Positions 8,507 through 18,304 of a stretch of DNA of 64,000 nucleotides are shown here, piece by piece (position 1 is the first letter of the stretch; every line of letters begins with the position of its first letter). The notes beneath the pieces were generated by a model. The model did not search any database. It worked only from the letters and a program-made list of their open reading frames with translations, and was not told the DNA's origin. Both the position numbers and the translations under genes were made by a program. The stretch comes from Strigamia acuminata. Taxonomy: Eukaryota; Arthropoda; Chilopoda; Geophilomorpha; Linotaeniidae. The DNA is taken from contig OX442322.1 in the NCBI GenBank assembly GCA_949358305.1, positions 5,456,001-5,520,000 of the forward strand, given 5' to 3'.

Positions 8507-9880
8507 TCACTCTCCTCCTTCCGCTTGATCCTTCTTATCCTCTTCTTTGATCAACTCGAATGGGAGAATTTCACGATTTGCAATCTCATACACAAATCGT
8601 AAGCGTAACTCACACGGCTCCCCAAACTGCATTAAGTCCCGGTCTTCAACGTATCTTCTAACGAAGTAGAGTATGGTTGGGCCACAGCTGTCATTATCCA
8701 ATTGGTGCATACGTGGCGGGTCCCAACGTATGAATTTGTTTGGAAACTTTACTCCTGCATCCATCAACGAGTATCTTAAAGATTCCCACTTTGGATATGT
8801 GCGCTCTATTGGTCCACTTGGGTCATAAAGCACGTATTGGGTTGGCTTTTTCCGCCAATCCACTATGAAAAGCTGCCAATGCTCTTCAATAGGAACTGGA
8901 AACACCCAAATCTTCTTTTGAGCACTTGGAAGTCTCTTCATTAGCCAATAGATCGCTTCCTTTCGTTTAGCTGGGTCCACCATTTTGAAGACCCACTCAG
9001 ATTGAATTGGTGCCAATATGGGATATCGCTCTTCTAACAGTTGGAGGTAGTGATCAACGACGCTGTCATACGTCCAGCTCTGTCGTCCCGGCGTTAGGTC
9101 GCCTAATGCTGCCATCTGATAGTTCATGACTTTAATCGGCGGACAACCTACGGCGTCGAATGCTAAGTCATATTTTGGCGCATTACTATAATCTAATGCA
9201 AGTCCGAGAGCCTGGACCTGTCGTGCAGCGTCCAACTCCACACGGTATACCCGTATAGGAGTAGGAAATACTACACTAGGGTCCTGGAAGGACTCTCTTC
9301 TCGCTAAGGCGATGGCTTTTAAAATGTTTTTCCTTATTTTTGCCTCCTGGATCAGCAAAGCATTCGCCCCTGTTCTCCACAACTGATAGTCGGGCAATCC
9401 CATCACTCCTTTTAATTTCCTGGCTCTAATGGCGTTGACCATATTCCGGTGCTCCATTCGCAAATCATTTAATCGGCGTTTGTTTCGATCAACGGTGTGA
9501 CGCATTTCTTCTTCCCGGATTCTTTTCGATTGCTCATTAAACACTTTCTTCTTTTGTGCTTTCTTATCTCGTTTCAATTGTCGATTTTTACGACGACGAC
9601 GCAATAAGCCTTCTTCACCCTTTGTTAATGGTCCTGCATATTTCTTTTTGTCTTCCTCCGCCTTTTGTTTTCCTTCTGTAAACGGGCGTGGGCAGTTAAC
9701 CAATTCGTCCAAAGTTTTACTTGTGCTCGGCTTATTTGCTAAATAAATTTCCAAGTCATCGCCTTTCTTAAGTTGACGTTCCAAAAGATCGCCCACTTGC
9801 ATCGAGCAAACCGAATCCGCATCGCTGTCACTATCACTACGCACATCCATCCGATCAAATTTGCTTGCCATTTCGTCCAT
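8507..9880 (-). CDS. Ulp1/C48-type cysteine protease-like protein carried by gypsy-N
   Basis: This 457-aa protein starts at ATG 9880 (MDEMASKF). The N-terminal half is highly charged, with a very basic segment at about residues 90-150 (RRRRKNRQLKRDKK and following) that could act as a nuclear localisation signal. The C-terminal domain has the layout of Ulp1/SENP and adenain-like C48 proteases. A His sits in EEHWQLFIVD (H334), an Asp in LYDPSG (D353), a Gln in HQLDNDSCG (Q393) and the nucleophile Cys in the same motif (C399). Yeast Ulp1 uses H514, D531, Q574 and C580, and the Q-to-C spacing of six is identical. Such enzymes remove SUMO or related modifiers, or cleave precursor proteins. The substrate here is unknown. 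It occupies the place of env. A splice acceptor-like pyrimidine tract and TAG lie seven bases upstream of the ATG. Confidence 0.85.
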   Translation of the reverse strand: MDEMASKFDRMDVRSDSDSDADSVCSMQVGDLLERQLKKGDDLEIYLANKPSTSKTLDELVNCPRPFTEGKQKAEEDKKKYAGPLTKGEEGLLRRRRKNRQLKRDKKAQKKKVFNEQSKRIREEEMRHTVDRNKRRLNDLRMEHRNMVNAIRARKLKGVMGLPDYQLWRTGANALLIQEAKIRKNILKAIALARRESFQDPSVVFPTPIRVYRVELDAARQVQALGLALDYSNAPKYDLAFDAVGCPPIKVMNYQMAALGDLTPGRQSWTYDSVVDHYLQLLEERYPILAPIQSEWVFKMVDPAKRKEAIYWLMKRLPSAQKKIWVFPVPIEEHWQLFIVDWRKKPTQYVLYDPSGPIERTYPKWESLRYSLMDAGVKFPNKFIRWDPPRMHQLDNDSCGPTILYFVRRYVEDRDLMQFGEPCELRLRFVYEIANREILPFELIKEEDKKDQAEGGE

Positions 9881-10274
9881 TCGGATTCTAATATATTATT
9901 TGAAAAGAAAATAAAATAAATTACTTCATTAATTCAAAATTTTCACAAAAATTTTTCAATTTCCATTCGTTATTTCATTTAAAATTTCATGTTGCACTAA
10001 TTTACACTAAATTTAACAATTTTTTAACTAATTAGTCACTTGATAATGTATGCACACACTAAAATTTCATTTTGAAGTTTTAACACAATTATTTAAGCCT
10101 AAATTTCCATTTCGCGATGTTATTCGTTTCGTTTTTAAGCTATTTGCTCGCCAAATTCGTTCTAAATTTCACTCTCTTCACTTACGGAATCACACACAAA
10201 TCAACTCAGCTGCTGTTATTAATGCTTTAGGTTTCTTTGAGTCACACAGTAAACCCGGTTCGTCTCAGAAAACC
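9881..10274 (-). other. gypsy-N pol to Ulp1-ORF spacer with splice-like sites
   Basis: This is AT-rich. On the minus strand it contains a donor-like CC|GTAAGT (10185-10180). A pyrimidine-rich tract ending in TAG at 9888 sits just before the ATG of the protease ORF. The two could bound an intron of about 298 nt. Alternatively the acceptor is used with a donor further upstream to make a subgenomic mRNA. No gene is seen. Confidence 0.4.
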
Positions 10275-13200
10275 TTAACACAATCCACTGTAGTCACGAC
10301 GAGCCTGTTTGCGAAGGCGACGTGACCGGAAACTCTCGATTTCAGGCGGCGACGCGTCATCGACTGCGTCAGCGACACCTGTCGGCGGTTTTCGCAATTG
10401 ATTTTCTTTGTTTTTCCGTTCGTCTTCGTTTTGCCATCTTTCCATAATTTCTTTCGGTCCATAGAGCGCTTTTAATCGCTCTGTTTCGCTTGGAATTGGG
10501 AAATTTGACACTTTTGTTGTATTTTCTTCAGGTTCAAAGAGTGTTTTTAACGAAATTTGATCGTCATCGCTAATAAATCGTTCTTTAGCGATCGGAATTG
10601 GCGAAATTGACGTGTTTTCTTCAATTTCTTGTTGTTTTTCACTTTGTGTTGCAGTTTCATCAGCAAATGTGACTTTTTTAGCTGTCAATTCTTCTAATAT
10701 CTCCGCTGGAATTTCTTCTCTGGGTTTATACGGTTTTAATCGTTCAATATTAACAATATCTGTTTTCTTTCCATTTGAACTTCTAATTTCGTAGTCATTT
10801 GGCGCGGTTCTTCTTACTATTTCGTATGGGCCTGAGAATTGTGGCAGGAGTTTTTCACTTAACCCAACTTTTCTATTGGGTGTTTTGAGATATACTAATT
10901 CTCCTGGGTCAAATTCCACATGAACTCGGCCTTGATCGAATCTTTTTCTGCTTTTTTCTCCTTGCCATTCCAACCTTTCATTTGCTATTTTCCTAGCTTC
11001 TCTGATGAATTTTGAGGTTCGCAAGGTAAATTCTTTTTGAGGTAAGTTGAGGTTTACGTCCACGTTCAAATCAACTTCATATCCTTTCAAAAGATAATAA
11101 GGTGTATATCCCGTCGTCTCGTGCACACCGGTATTATACGAGAAAAGCAAAAATGGCAAAAAATCATCCCAGTCCCTCTGGTCCTTATCAACATAAATCT
11201 GCAACATTTTTGCAAACGTCGCATTGAATCTTTCTGTGAGGCCATTGGTCCTTGGATGGTACCCTGAAGTGGTTTTATGTAGGGCTTTAAACATATTTGA
11301 TACTTCTTCCACCATTTTGTTTCTGTATTCTGTGCCTCTATCGCTCAGGATTTCTCTCGGACTGCCTTCCTTCAACATTAACTCATAAAGCAGAGTTCTA
11401 GCTGCTTCCAACGCTGTTGATGCTGGAGCTGCTCTAGCAATCACTGTCCGCGACAAATAATCTGTCATTACGAAAACATACTTGTTGCCCTTGTCGGAGG
11501 TCGGAAAACTTCCCAGTGTGTCGATTCCAATCCTCTCGAAAGGCTTAGATATCGTAGACCACGGCTGCATTAAACCTTTTGGCGCTGTCGTCATTGATTT
11601 CGAGCTCGCGCAATGTGGACAAGAAAGTACGTAATTTCTAACGTCTTTATATATCCGGGGCCAGAAGAATCTTGTTCTCATTCTCTTCCATGTTTTGTTT
11701 AGGCCCAAGTGAGCACCCGTCAGTCCATCATGCATTTCTTCAAGAACGGCCGTTTTCAAATGCTGTGGAACGTATAACAGATTTACTTCCGTGTCTAGGG
11801 AATTCAGAGAATTTTTCTTCCTAAACAACACGTTATCGAGAAGGACGAACTGCTTTAGAGGACGTCTTCTCTTCTTCGGAAGTTGCTCTACTTGATTCAT
11901 TGCGGTGATCAATTCCAGTAGCTTCTTGTCCTTACGCTGCTCAGCAGGAAGGTCGAGCTGTTCGAGTAAAAGTGAGGGAACTATTTTGTTTTCTTCCTCG
12001 CTTAAATCTTCTGGAATCCTACTCAAGGCGTCGGCATCTTTGTGCGCTTTTCCGCTCTTGTAGATCACATCGAAATCAAAGTCTACTAGCTGTAGGCTCC
12101 ATCTAGCTAGTCTGCCATTGGGGTTTTTGACTGATTTTAGCCATTGAAGTGCCGAATGGTCTGTAATTATCTGGAACTTCTTACCATACAGATAAGGTCG
12201 GTACTTTTCAATTCCAAACAGAATAGCCAGACATTCCCTTTCCGTGGCTGTGTAATTCTGTTCTGCTTGGCTGAGAAGTCTGCTGGCATAAGCTATCACA
12301 TGTTCTTGTTTGTTTATCTTCTGTTTCAACACTGCTCCAAGACCATATGCGCTCGCGTCTGTCGATACCATGAAGGGTTCTTCAAAATTAGGGTGCGCAA
12401 GCACTGGCACGGTGATAAGGGCGGTCCTCAATGTTTTGAAGGCCTTATCATGAGGTGGGCCCCAATCAAATTTCTCGTCCTTCTTCGTCAAATTGACTAA
12501 GGGCTTGGATATGTCCGCAAAACTTGGAATGAACTTCCTGTAATACGAACAGAGCCCTATGAATCCTCGAAGAAGTTTGAGGTTAGTAGGAACTGGAAAC
12601 TTCGCGACGGATTCCAAGTTCCTAGGGTCTGGTGATATACCCTCAGAGTCCACGACATGTCCCAAATACTTAATGGTGTTTGTCCCAAATGTGCACTTGC
12701 TCAACTTCACCTTTAAGTTAGATTGTCTAAGCTTGTCGAAAACATTGTCTAGATCTTTCAAATGCTGATCGAATGTTTTAGAGAAAATGATAAGGTCATC
12801 AATGTACGCTATACAAACTTTGCCTAGGAGGTTGCCTAAAACTTTATTCATTAACTTTTGAAAAGCCGCTGGACTATTGCATAATCCCATTCCTAGGACG
12901 TTAAACTCAAAATGTCCGCTTGAAGTGGTAAATGCTGTTTTTTCGCGATCTTGTTCATCTATTTCGACTTGATAATATCCTTGAATAAGATCCATCATGG
13001 AGAAGAATTGTGCACCTGCCAGCTGATCTAACGTATCATCTATTCTTGGCAATGGGTACACCATTTTCTTTGTTATCGCATTCAAACGTCTCCAGTCGAC
13101 ACAAAATCTCCACTTACCATCTCTTTTCTTTATTAGCAATACAGGCGCGCTCCAGGGACTTTCTGATTCCCTTATCACTCCCATATCAAGCAATTTCTTT

Positions 13201-14219
13201 GTTTCCTCTGCTTCGACTTCTTTTTCCTTCATAGAACGACGATACGGTTGCAAATGTATTGGGTCATGGTCTCCAGTATCGATTTTATGCTTATACACTT
13301 GAACTCTTCCCAAATCCTTGTCAGAAACAGCAAATCTGTCTTGATTCTTTTGAAGAAGTTGTCGCATTTGCTCTTGTTGGTCTTTATTCATTTTGTCTTT
13401 TGCTATTGAGGAGTCAAAGTCAAAACAGTGTACCTGTTTTTCGTCAAACACCCCAACATCAACCACATAATAAGCTTTTGCGATTGCTGACTTCTCCTTC
13501 AGAAAGACTGTCTTCTTGGTTGGGTTAGCCACTCGAATGATGCCTTTTCCGTTCTTGAAATCTGTTAAAGTTTTACAACCTATCACAGCAAATCTATCAG
13601 TGACATTATGTAATGGTTGTACAAACATGTCCAATGTTATTGCTTTATTCAAATAGATGGGAACAATGCACTCATGCATTGGTGGAATTGTGATGTTCTT
13701 CATTACCCTCGCAACATAATTCTGATCAACAAAAGTTTTATTCATTGGAAATGACACTTCCTTTCCACTAGTTCGGCCCACAAAGATTTTTTGTTTGTCG
13801 TAGTCTAACACGCACTTCGCGAACAGCATGAATGGGTCACTTAGCAGTAATTCATAATGAAATCCTTTAACAATCAGGACCTCGATCCTGTATGTTAATT
13901 CACCAATTGTAATGTTCATCTTGGTTTTTCCTATTGGAGTCACAAGTTCTCCGCTTACCCCTTGTAATCGTATATTTGGGCTTGGCGGGTACTTCAACTG
14001 TAAAGCTTCAGCAAGCTCTTCGCTGATAACGTTGCGTTTTCCTCCAGTGTCCATAACTGCCTTGACTTCCATGTTGTTCACTATTACTGGAATTTCCAAT
14101 AGAGATTCTGAAATGTTCATTTTGACTACGATTATCTTCTCTCTTCTATTCTTTCTTTTCTTCTTTGGATGACAACATCTTCCTTGTTGATGGTGACATC
14201 TTCCTTGTGGCCGACCCAC
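10275..14219 (-). CDS. pol: gypsy-N Pol (protease, RT, RNase H, integrase)
   Basis: This 1314-codon ORF has a GTG at 14219 as first codon and its first ATG at residue 34, so it is probably made as Gag-Pol. Its frame is -1 relative to gag and open only from 14258. The protease motif is DTGG (57-60) rather than the usual DTGA or DSGA. RT has YIDD at 472-475, and RNase H has TDASAYGLGAVL and DADALSRIP. Integrase has an HHCC finger (GAHLGLNK... CPHCASSK), DDE residues in DTLGSF, SDRGTEY and GLTERFN, and a C-terminal FSGPYEIV, matching the GPY/F module. The size is normal for a full Ty3/gypsy Pol with no frame defect. The last ~130 residues are acidic and not conserved in the family. Confidence 0.94.
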   Translation of the reverse strand: MGRPQGRCHHQQGRCCHPKKKRKNRREKIIVVKMNISESLLEIPVIVNNMEVKAVMDTGGKRNVISEELAEALQLKYPPSPNIRLQGVSGELVTPIGKTKMNITIGELTYRIEVLIVKGFHYELLLSDPFMLFAKCVLDYDKQKIFVGRTSGKEVSFPMNKTFVDQNYVARVMKNITIPPMHECIVPIYLNKAITLDMFVQPLHNVTDRFAVIGCKTLTDFKNGKGIIRVANPTKKTVFLKEKSAIAKAYYVVDVGVFDEKQVHCFDFDSSIAKDKMNKDQQEQMRQLLQKNQDRFAVSDKDLGRVQVYKHKIDTGDHDPIHLQPYRRSMKEKEVEAEETKKLLDMGVIRESESPWSAPVLLIKKRDGKWRFCVDWRRLNAITKKMVYPLPRIDDTLDQLAGAQFFSMMDLIQGYYQVEIDEQDREKTAFTTSSGHFEFNVLGMGLCNSPAAFQKLMNKVLGNLLGKVCIAYIDDLIIFSKTFDQHLKDLDNVFDKLRQSNLKVKLSKCTFGTNTIKYLGHVVDSEGISPDPRNLESVAKFPVPTNLKLLRGFIGLCSYYRKFIPSFADISKPLVNLTKKDEKFDWGPPHDKAFKTLRTALITVPVLAHPNFEEPFMVSTDASAYGLGAVLKQKINKQEHVIAYASRLLSQAEQNYTATERECLAILFGIEKYRPYLYGKKFQIITDHSALQWLKSVKNPNGRLARWSLQLVDFDFDVIYKSGKAHKDADALSRIPEDLSEEENKIVPSLLLEQLDLPAEQRKDKKLLELITAMNQVEQLPKKRRRPLKQFVLLDNVLFRKKNSLNSLDTEVNLLYVPQHLKTAVLEEMHDGLTGAHLGLNKTWKRMRTRFFWPRIYKDVRNYVLSCPHCASSKSMTTAPKGLMQPWSTISKPFERIGIDTLGSFPTSDKGNKYVFVMTDYLSRTVIARAAPASTALEAARTLLYELMLKEGSPREILSDRGTEYRNKMVEEVSNMFKALHKTTSGYHPRTNGLTERFNATFAKMLQIYVDKDQRDWDDFLPFLLFSYNTGVHETTGYTPYYLLKGYEVDLNVDVNLNLPQKEFTLRTSKFIREARKIANERLEWQGEKSRKRFDQGRVHVEFDPGELVYLKTPNRKVGLSEKLLPQFSGPYEIVRRTAPNDYEIRSSNGKKTDIVNIERLKPYKPREEIPAEILEELTAKKVTFADETATQSEKQQEIEENTSISPIPIAKERFISDDDQISLKTLFEPEENTTKVSNFPIPSETERLKALYGPKEIMERWQNEDERKNKENQLRKPPTGVADAVDDASPPEIESFRSRRLRKQARRDYSGLC

Positions 14220-15550
14220 TAGTTTTCCTCTTCTCGTTGATCTTGTTGTGGGTTCTGCTTAGGATTAGGGTTCGTTTTACCGCCCCCTTGTGTCCTTTTC
14301 TTCTTAAACCACCTTCTGTTATTTGGGTTCCCTCTATTTTCTTGAGATTGTTGCTCCTGTGGCGCTGATGTGTTATGTTCACAACCATAACGATGCCAAC
14401 ATCCACATGAACGCGTTGTTGTCGGACTGCTATTTGACCGCTGTCTACCTCTGTTGTATCTACCTCTAAAGTTCTGTCCGCGCTGCGATGCTGGAATATA
14501 CCACTCGCCTTGTATGAATAATGGAACCAATTGTTGTGGCTCTACTGACTCACTTACGAGCTTTTGCTGTTTTAATTTGATATTTTCAGCTAATAACTCG
14601 GCGTAGCTTACTGGGGATCCCCCTGTTCCAGACAGTATACCTGTTGTCGTAGGGTTCACCTTTTCATCTACAACTTTTTTGAACATTGTGAGCAGTAGAT
14701 CCGCTGGTTCTTCTGTTTTGTGACTTTCATACAATTTAAGTCTCTGTTCCATTTCTTCTAACGTCGATGGAAATACCGTTATCATCATCTTCTGCATTGC
14801 AGGCTTCAAACCTTGGTAAACATAATTTATTTTCTGAGTTTCAGTCATTTCTGGTAGAATAAACGCACATTCGGCCAAGACTTTCTTCATGAAGGCATCT
14901 GCTGTACCCTCTTTGTGTTTCATGAAGTGGAGAGTATTGTAAACATTTTCTTGGCTTCTTCTAAATTTTTTCTCGATCTGTGGTTTCCAATCCGTCCATT
15001 TCCATGTCGGATTCTTCTTTAGTTGTTCCACAAACCATGCCAATCCATCAGTCTTTAAGGCTAATGCTAGATGTTTTACTCTCTCATCATCTGTTCCTAT
15101 TGTAGCTTCATATGCCACAAGCCATTGGTCGATGTTGCCCTTTTCTGTATCATAAGTGACAACAGGTCGCTTCTGCACTACCAAACTCTTCAGTAAGTCG
15201 GTCAATACGTCCGTTGGAGTCTGTGATGATGTCATTTTTGGAAAATTTGGTTCAATTGGTGTTGGAACTGGTTTAGTCTTTACTGGTGTAAATGTCTTTA
15301 TTATTTCTTCTAAACCTTTTTGTGGAATTAATTTTATTAACGGAGTAGCGAAATCCAACTTCTGTAGGATTGATTGAGGTTGAGATCGGACTTCCTTATC
15401 TTCCTTCTGAGGTTCAGTGTCAGATTCAGATCCAGTGTTCCTTTTCTTTCTAGTAGCGATAAATTTCAAATCCGGTTCGGGCAATTCCCAATTTTGCAAA
15501 TCTTGAAGATTATCCGTATTGAACTGCGACAATTTTATTGGCTTATCCAC
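14219..15550 (-). CDS. gag: gypsy-N Gag
   Basis: This 443-codon ORF ends at TAG 14221-14219. A retrotransposon-gag capsid-like region (residues about 140-270: WLVAYEATIG, AWFVEQLKKNPTWKWTDWK, FMKHKEGTADAFMKKV) is recognisable. No standard CCHC knuckle exists. The only Cys/His cluster is CGCWHRYGCEH at about 385-395, in a Gln/Asn/Arg-rich tail. The codon at 15550 is GTG and there is no in-frame ATG between the preceding stop and residue 106 (15235), so translation either starts at a non-AUG codon, after leader splicing, or at the internal ATG. The last codons GAG GAA AAC TAG could allow a -1 slip on G GAA AAC, a non-canonical heptamer. Confidence 0.85.
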   Translation of the reverse strand: MDKPIKLSQFNTDNLQDLQNWELPEPDLKFIATRKKRNTGSESDTEPQKEDKEVRSQPQSILQKLDFATPLIKLIPQKGLEEIIKTFTPVKTKPVPTPIEPNFPKMTSSQTPTDVLTDLLKSLVVQKRPVVTYDTEKGNIDQWLVAYEATIGTDDERVKHLALALKTDGLAWFVEQLKKNPTWKWTDWKPQIEKKFRRSQENVYNTLHFMKHKEGTADAFMKKVLAECAFILPEMTETQKINYVYQGLKPAMQKMMITVFPSTLEEMEQRLKLYESHKTEEPADLLLTMFKKVVDEKVNPTTTGILSGTGGSPVSYAELLAENIKLKQQKLVSESVEPQQLVPLFIQGEWYIPASQRGQNFRGRYNRGRQRSNSSPTTTRSCGCWHRYGCEHNTSAPQEQQSQENRGNPNNRRWFKKKRTQGGGKTNPNPKQNPQQDQREEEN

Positions 15551-16074
15551 ACTGAAGCCTTTATATTGCGCTTTTTATCACTTTCACTAGCACTGATTCA
15601 CTTTCTAAACACTGACTACACTAACACGAATTCTTTACCTGAAAACTTAAAGTGTTATTAGCATATAATACATAAATATTACACTCAAAAGTACAAAGAA
15701 AATAATCCATCAATAACATTTCAAAACAATTTTTCCAATTCCTATAAATTCACAAAATTTCCTGTAAATAAATATCAAAATTAGTATTTATACACTATAT
15801 ATTTTATTTATTCTAAATATAACAATTGTAAATCAATTTATTAATCCCTAATCAACAATTAAACTCTATTTTCATTTCCAAAATGCAAATTATTTCACAC
15901 AATGACATTAAATATTCAAGCTGTGACTTCACTTGTTTTTACCAACTCTGAGTCATTCAAGATAATTGCTATAAAATCAGCAATTTTCACTAATTATTTC
16001 TAGATTTTTATTAAATTATTTTGGCAATTTTAATCCAATTTTAATGGGATTTTAAATCTAAACGGGCTACAATC
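15551..16074 (-). other. gypsy-N leader
   Basis: This is an AT-rich untranslated leader between primer site and gag. Nothing else is recognised. Confidence 0.6.
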
Positions 16075-16092
16075 GAGACCGCATCTCCACCA
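16075..16092 (-). promoter_or_regulatory. gypsy-N primer-binding site (tRNA-Ala type)
   Basis: On the minus strand TGGTGGAGATGC starts two bases after the LTR and matches the complement of the insect tRNA-Ala 3' end (...GCATCTCCACCA) over 12 bases. Pairing beyond that is imperfect. Confidence 0.65.
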
Positions 16093-16094
16093 GT

Positions 16095-16596
16095 TGTTAC
16101 GTGGCTAAATGGGGATTGATTTAGTCCTACGTGACATGAATTTGATCAAGAATGACACAGGGTTTTATATGTAAAATGCCTATTGGCTTTATTATTCAAA
16201 GTCGGACATTTACTAATGTAAATGTTCGGTCAACAGCTCTTATTACATTTGTTCATTTATTAACCTAAAATATAAATCACTCATTCAAATCAAATAAATA
16301 ACTAAATAAGGATGATGCTGTTGTCAATTCAATTCAGTTTAGAAAACCTAGTCCTGCCTGACCGTCAACCGGCTGGCAGTAGTAGGTGAAGGTAACAGGT
16401 TGAGACTCAAAAGAGATCTGAGCTCTCTGGCTTAATCAACTCACTAAGTAAACTCCTATTCCCCCTATCAACTAAGTTGAACGGTCTGTGCATCTTATTA
16501 GGTGCACAGCGCCGTCTAGTGAGAATTCATTGTATTAAATGCCTAAACAGAGCGAGCAGAGCCAGCCGATACACGGTACGGCTCTACCGCGTAACA
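16095..16596 (-). repeat. gypsy-N 5' LTR
   Basis: This is the second 502-bp copy, indistinguishable by eye from 7596-8097. It is followed by the target duplication ATAT at 16597-16600. Confidence 0.95.
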
Positions 16597-16600
16597 ATAT

Positions 16601-18304
16601 TTATTGAATGACAAGGTTGTTGGGATACCACAATCTGAAATAAAAGAGTGGAAAAACAAAGTCAAAAACTATTGTTTAGACAAACAAGAAATTGATGGTG
16701 ATCAAATGATCATCTATTTTAACCCTTCGTTCGAAGAGGAATTAAACGATTCGGGAAACGGCTTTAAAGCCGTTGTACCCAGTTCACTCGTAAAACGAGT
16801 ACTCTTCGCTTGTCATGGCCACCCCCTAAGCGGTCACGCTGGGATGAGTAAGACGCTTGAGAAAACGCGTTTAATATATTTCTGGCCTGGTATGAGTAGA
16901 AGTGTCAGGAACTACGTCAAAAGCTGCACGCACTGTGCTCAGTACAAGCCTATTCAACAGAAAAGGCACGCAGCTCCTTACACGCCACACAACATGACCA
17001 ATCCTTGGGAATGTATTAACATGGACTTGATGGGCCCAAAACCCGCGGGAAGGTCCCAAAACCAGTATATTTTTGTCATTATTGACAATTGTACCAAGTT
17101 CGTTGAAATTAAGGCTTTAACCAAAGCCACGAGCGCTAACTGCGTTCAAGAATTAAGATCTGTTACAAACAGATGGGGACACCCCAAAAAGATTGTAAGC
17201 GATAACGGAAAACAATTTGTTTCCGATATTTACAATGAGTATTGCGAAATGTACAACATTCGCCCGTCCCATACAAGCACGTATCATGCCCAGGCGAACC
17301 CGACAGAGCGAGCCAATAGAGATATAAAGACGATGCTGGCCCTGTACACAGATGTGCACACGCAATGGCCACGTTATCTAGACGAATTTGCGTTCGCGAT
17401 GAGAAATAATGTCTCAGCGGCAACGGGCTCAAGCCCAATGTTACTGAACACGGGACGAATCGTAACATTACCTTTCAACCCAAGGATTATTAAACATGCC
17501 AATCCATTTGACAAAGAAAATCCAGAAAAATATGTCAGAGTACTATTAGATATATTACGCAGATCGCATCAAGAGATGCATCGCAGAATTCAATTGAATT
17601 TTGAACGACATAGGAAAATACACGAACAAAAGTTCGTAATTACGGAGTTTGAAGTTGGAGATTTAGTTTGGAAACAAACTCACATTCTCTCGTGCGCAGA
17701 TAAAAATATTTCTGCTGGTTTCGCAGAGAAGAGAGATGGTCCGTGGGAGATTACTAAAGTACTTCCAGGCGGAGCGTATAAATTACGCAAATTATCTGAT
17801 GGTTCGATCGAAAAATCAGTAAATATTAAAGCGTTGTATCCCTATACTCCGTCGTACCCGATTGAGACTTGGAAGATAGGACAAAAGTCCGCCTCTTACT
17901 CGCCTCAAGAAAATCCTAAATGGATGGACGAAAGTAATCAACTTCCGGATGCTGAAGAAATGGAATTAATTCCTGAAACCTCCTCAGAAATTCCAATGGA
18001 ATTATCCGACTCAACTTCAGTGCAGATTGACAAATCTGCGCCCACAAAGTCTAAACATAGACATAGACAACGATTAACTGCTATAGAAAAGAAAGCGGCG
18101 TTGAAAAGAGGTGAAACTCCAAAGAAACCACCTCGAAAACCCCGCAAACCCCAACCGGTAGTTCCGCGAACTAGCACTCGTCCACGACGAGAACGAAAAC
18201 CAAATCCTAAATATGCAGATGAAAATTTCGTGCGAAACATCACTGCAGTATTTAAAAAACCATACCAACAACGAGGAAAAGCCTCAAAGTTTTGTTGGAA
18301 TTGA
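16601..18304 (+). CDS. pol: gypsy-1 Pol, second part (integrase)
   Basis: This is the continuation of the interrupted Pol, 567 codons, in the same codon phase as 5139-7595 once gypsy-N and its ATAT duplication are discounted. The integrase HHCC finger is HGHPLSGHAG with CTHCAQYKP. DDE residues lie in DLMGPKP, SDNGKQF and NPTERANRD. A C-terminal EKRDGPWEI segment corresponds to the GPY/F-like module shared with gypsy-2. The tail is basic (KHRHRQRL, PRKPRKPQP) and probably contacts DNA or nuclear import factors. There is no internal start of its own, so in its present split state it is not expected to be made with RT. Confidence 0.93.
   Translation, partial: LLNDKVVGIPQSEIKEWKNKVKNYCLDKQEIDGDQMIIYFNPSFEEELNDSGNGFKAVVPSSLVKRVLFACHGHPLSGHAGMSKTLEKTRLIYFWPGMSRSVRNYVKSCTHCAQYKPIQQKRHAAPYTPHNMTNPWECINMDLMGPKPAGRSQNQYIFVIIDNCTKFVEIKALTKATSANCVQELRSVTNRWGHPKKIVSDNGKQFVSDIYNEYCEMYNIRPSHTSTYHAQANPTERANRDIKTMLALYTDVHTQWPRYLDEFAFAMRNNVSAATGSSPMLLNTGRIVTLPFNPRIIKHANPFDKENPEKYVRVLLDILRRSHQEMHRRIQLNFERHRKIHEQKFVITEFEVGDLVWKQTHILSCADKNISAGFAEKRDGPWEITKVLPGGAYKLRKLSDGSIEKSVNIKALYPYTPSYPIETWKIGQKSASYSPQENPKWMDESNQLPDAEEMELIPETSSEIPMELSDSTSVQIDKSAPTKSKHRHRQRLTAIEKKAALKRGETPKKPPRKPRKPQPVVPRTSTRPRRERKPNPKYADENFVRNITAVFKKPYQQRGKASKFCWN

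Larger units (their letters stand above)
7596..16596 (-). mobile_element. gypsy-N: Ty3/gypsy element with Ulp1-like ORF
   Basis: This complete 9001-bp element is in antisense orientation inside the pol of gypsy-1. Its two 502-bp LTRs begin TGTTACG and end CGTAACA and look identical by eye. The target duplication is ATAT (7592-7595 and 16597-16600). The order on the minus strand is LTR, tRNA-Ala-type primer site, gag, pol, spacer, Ulp1-like ORF, polypurine tract, LTR. All three ORFs are open. Identical LTRs and intact ORFs indicate a recent insertion and possible present-day activity. Confidence 0.96.
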
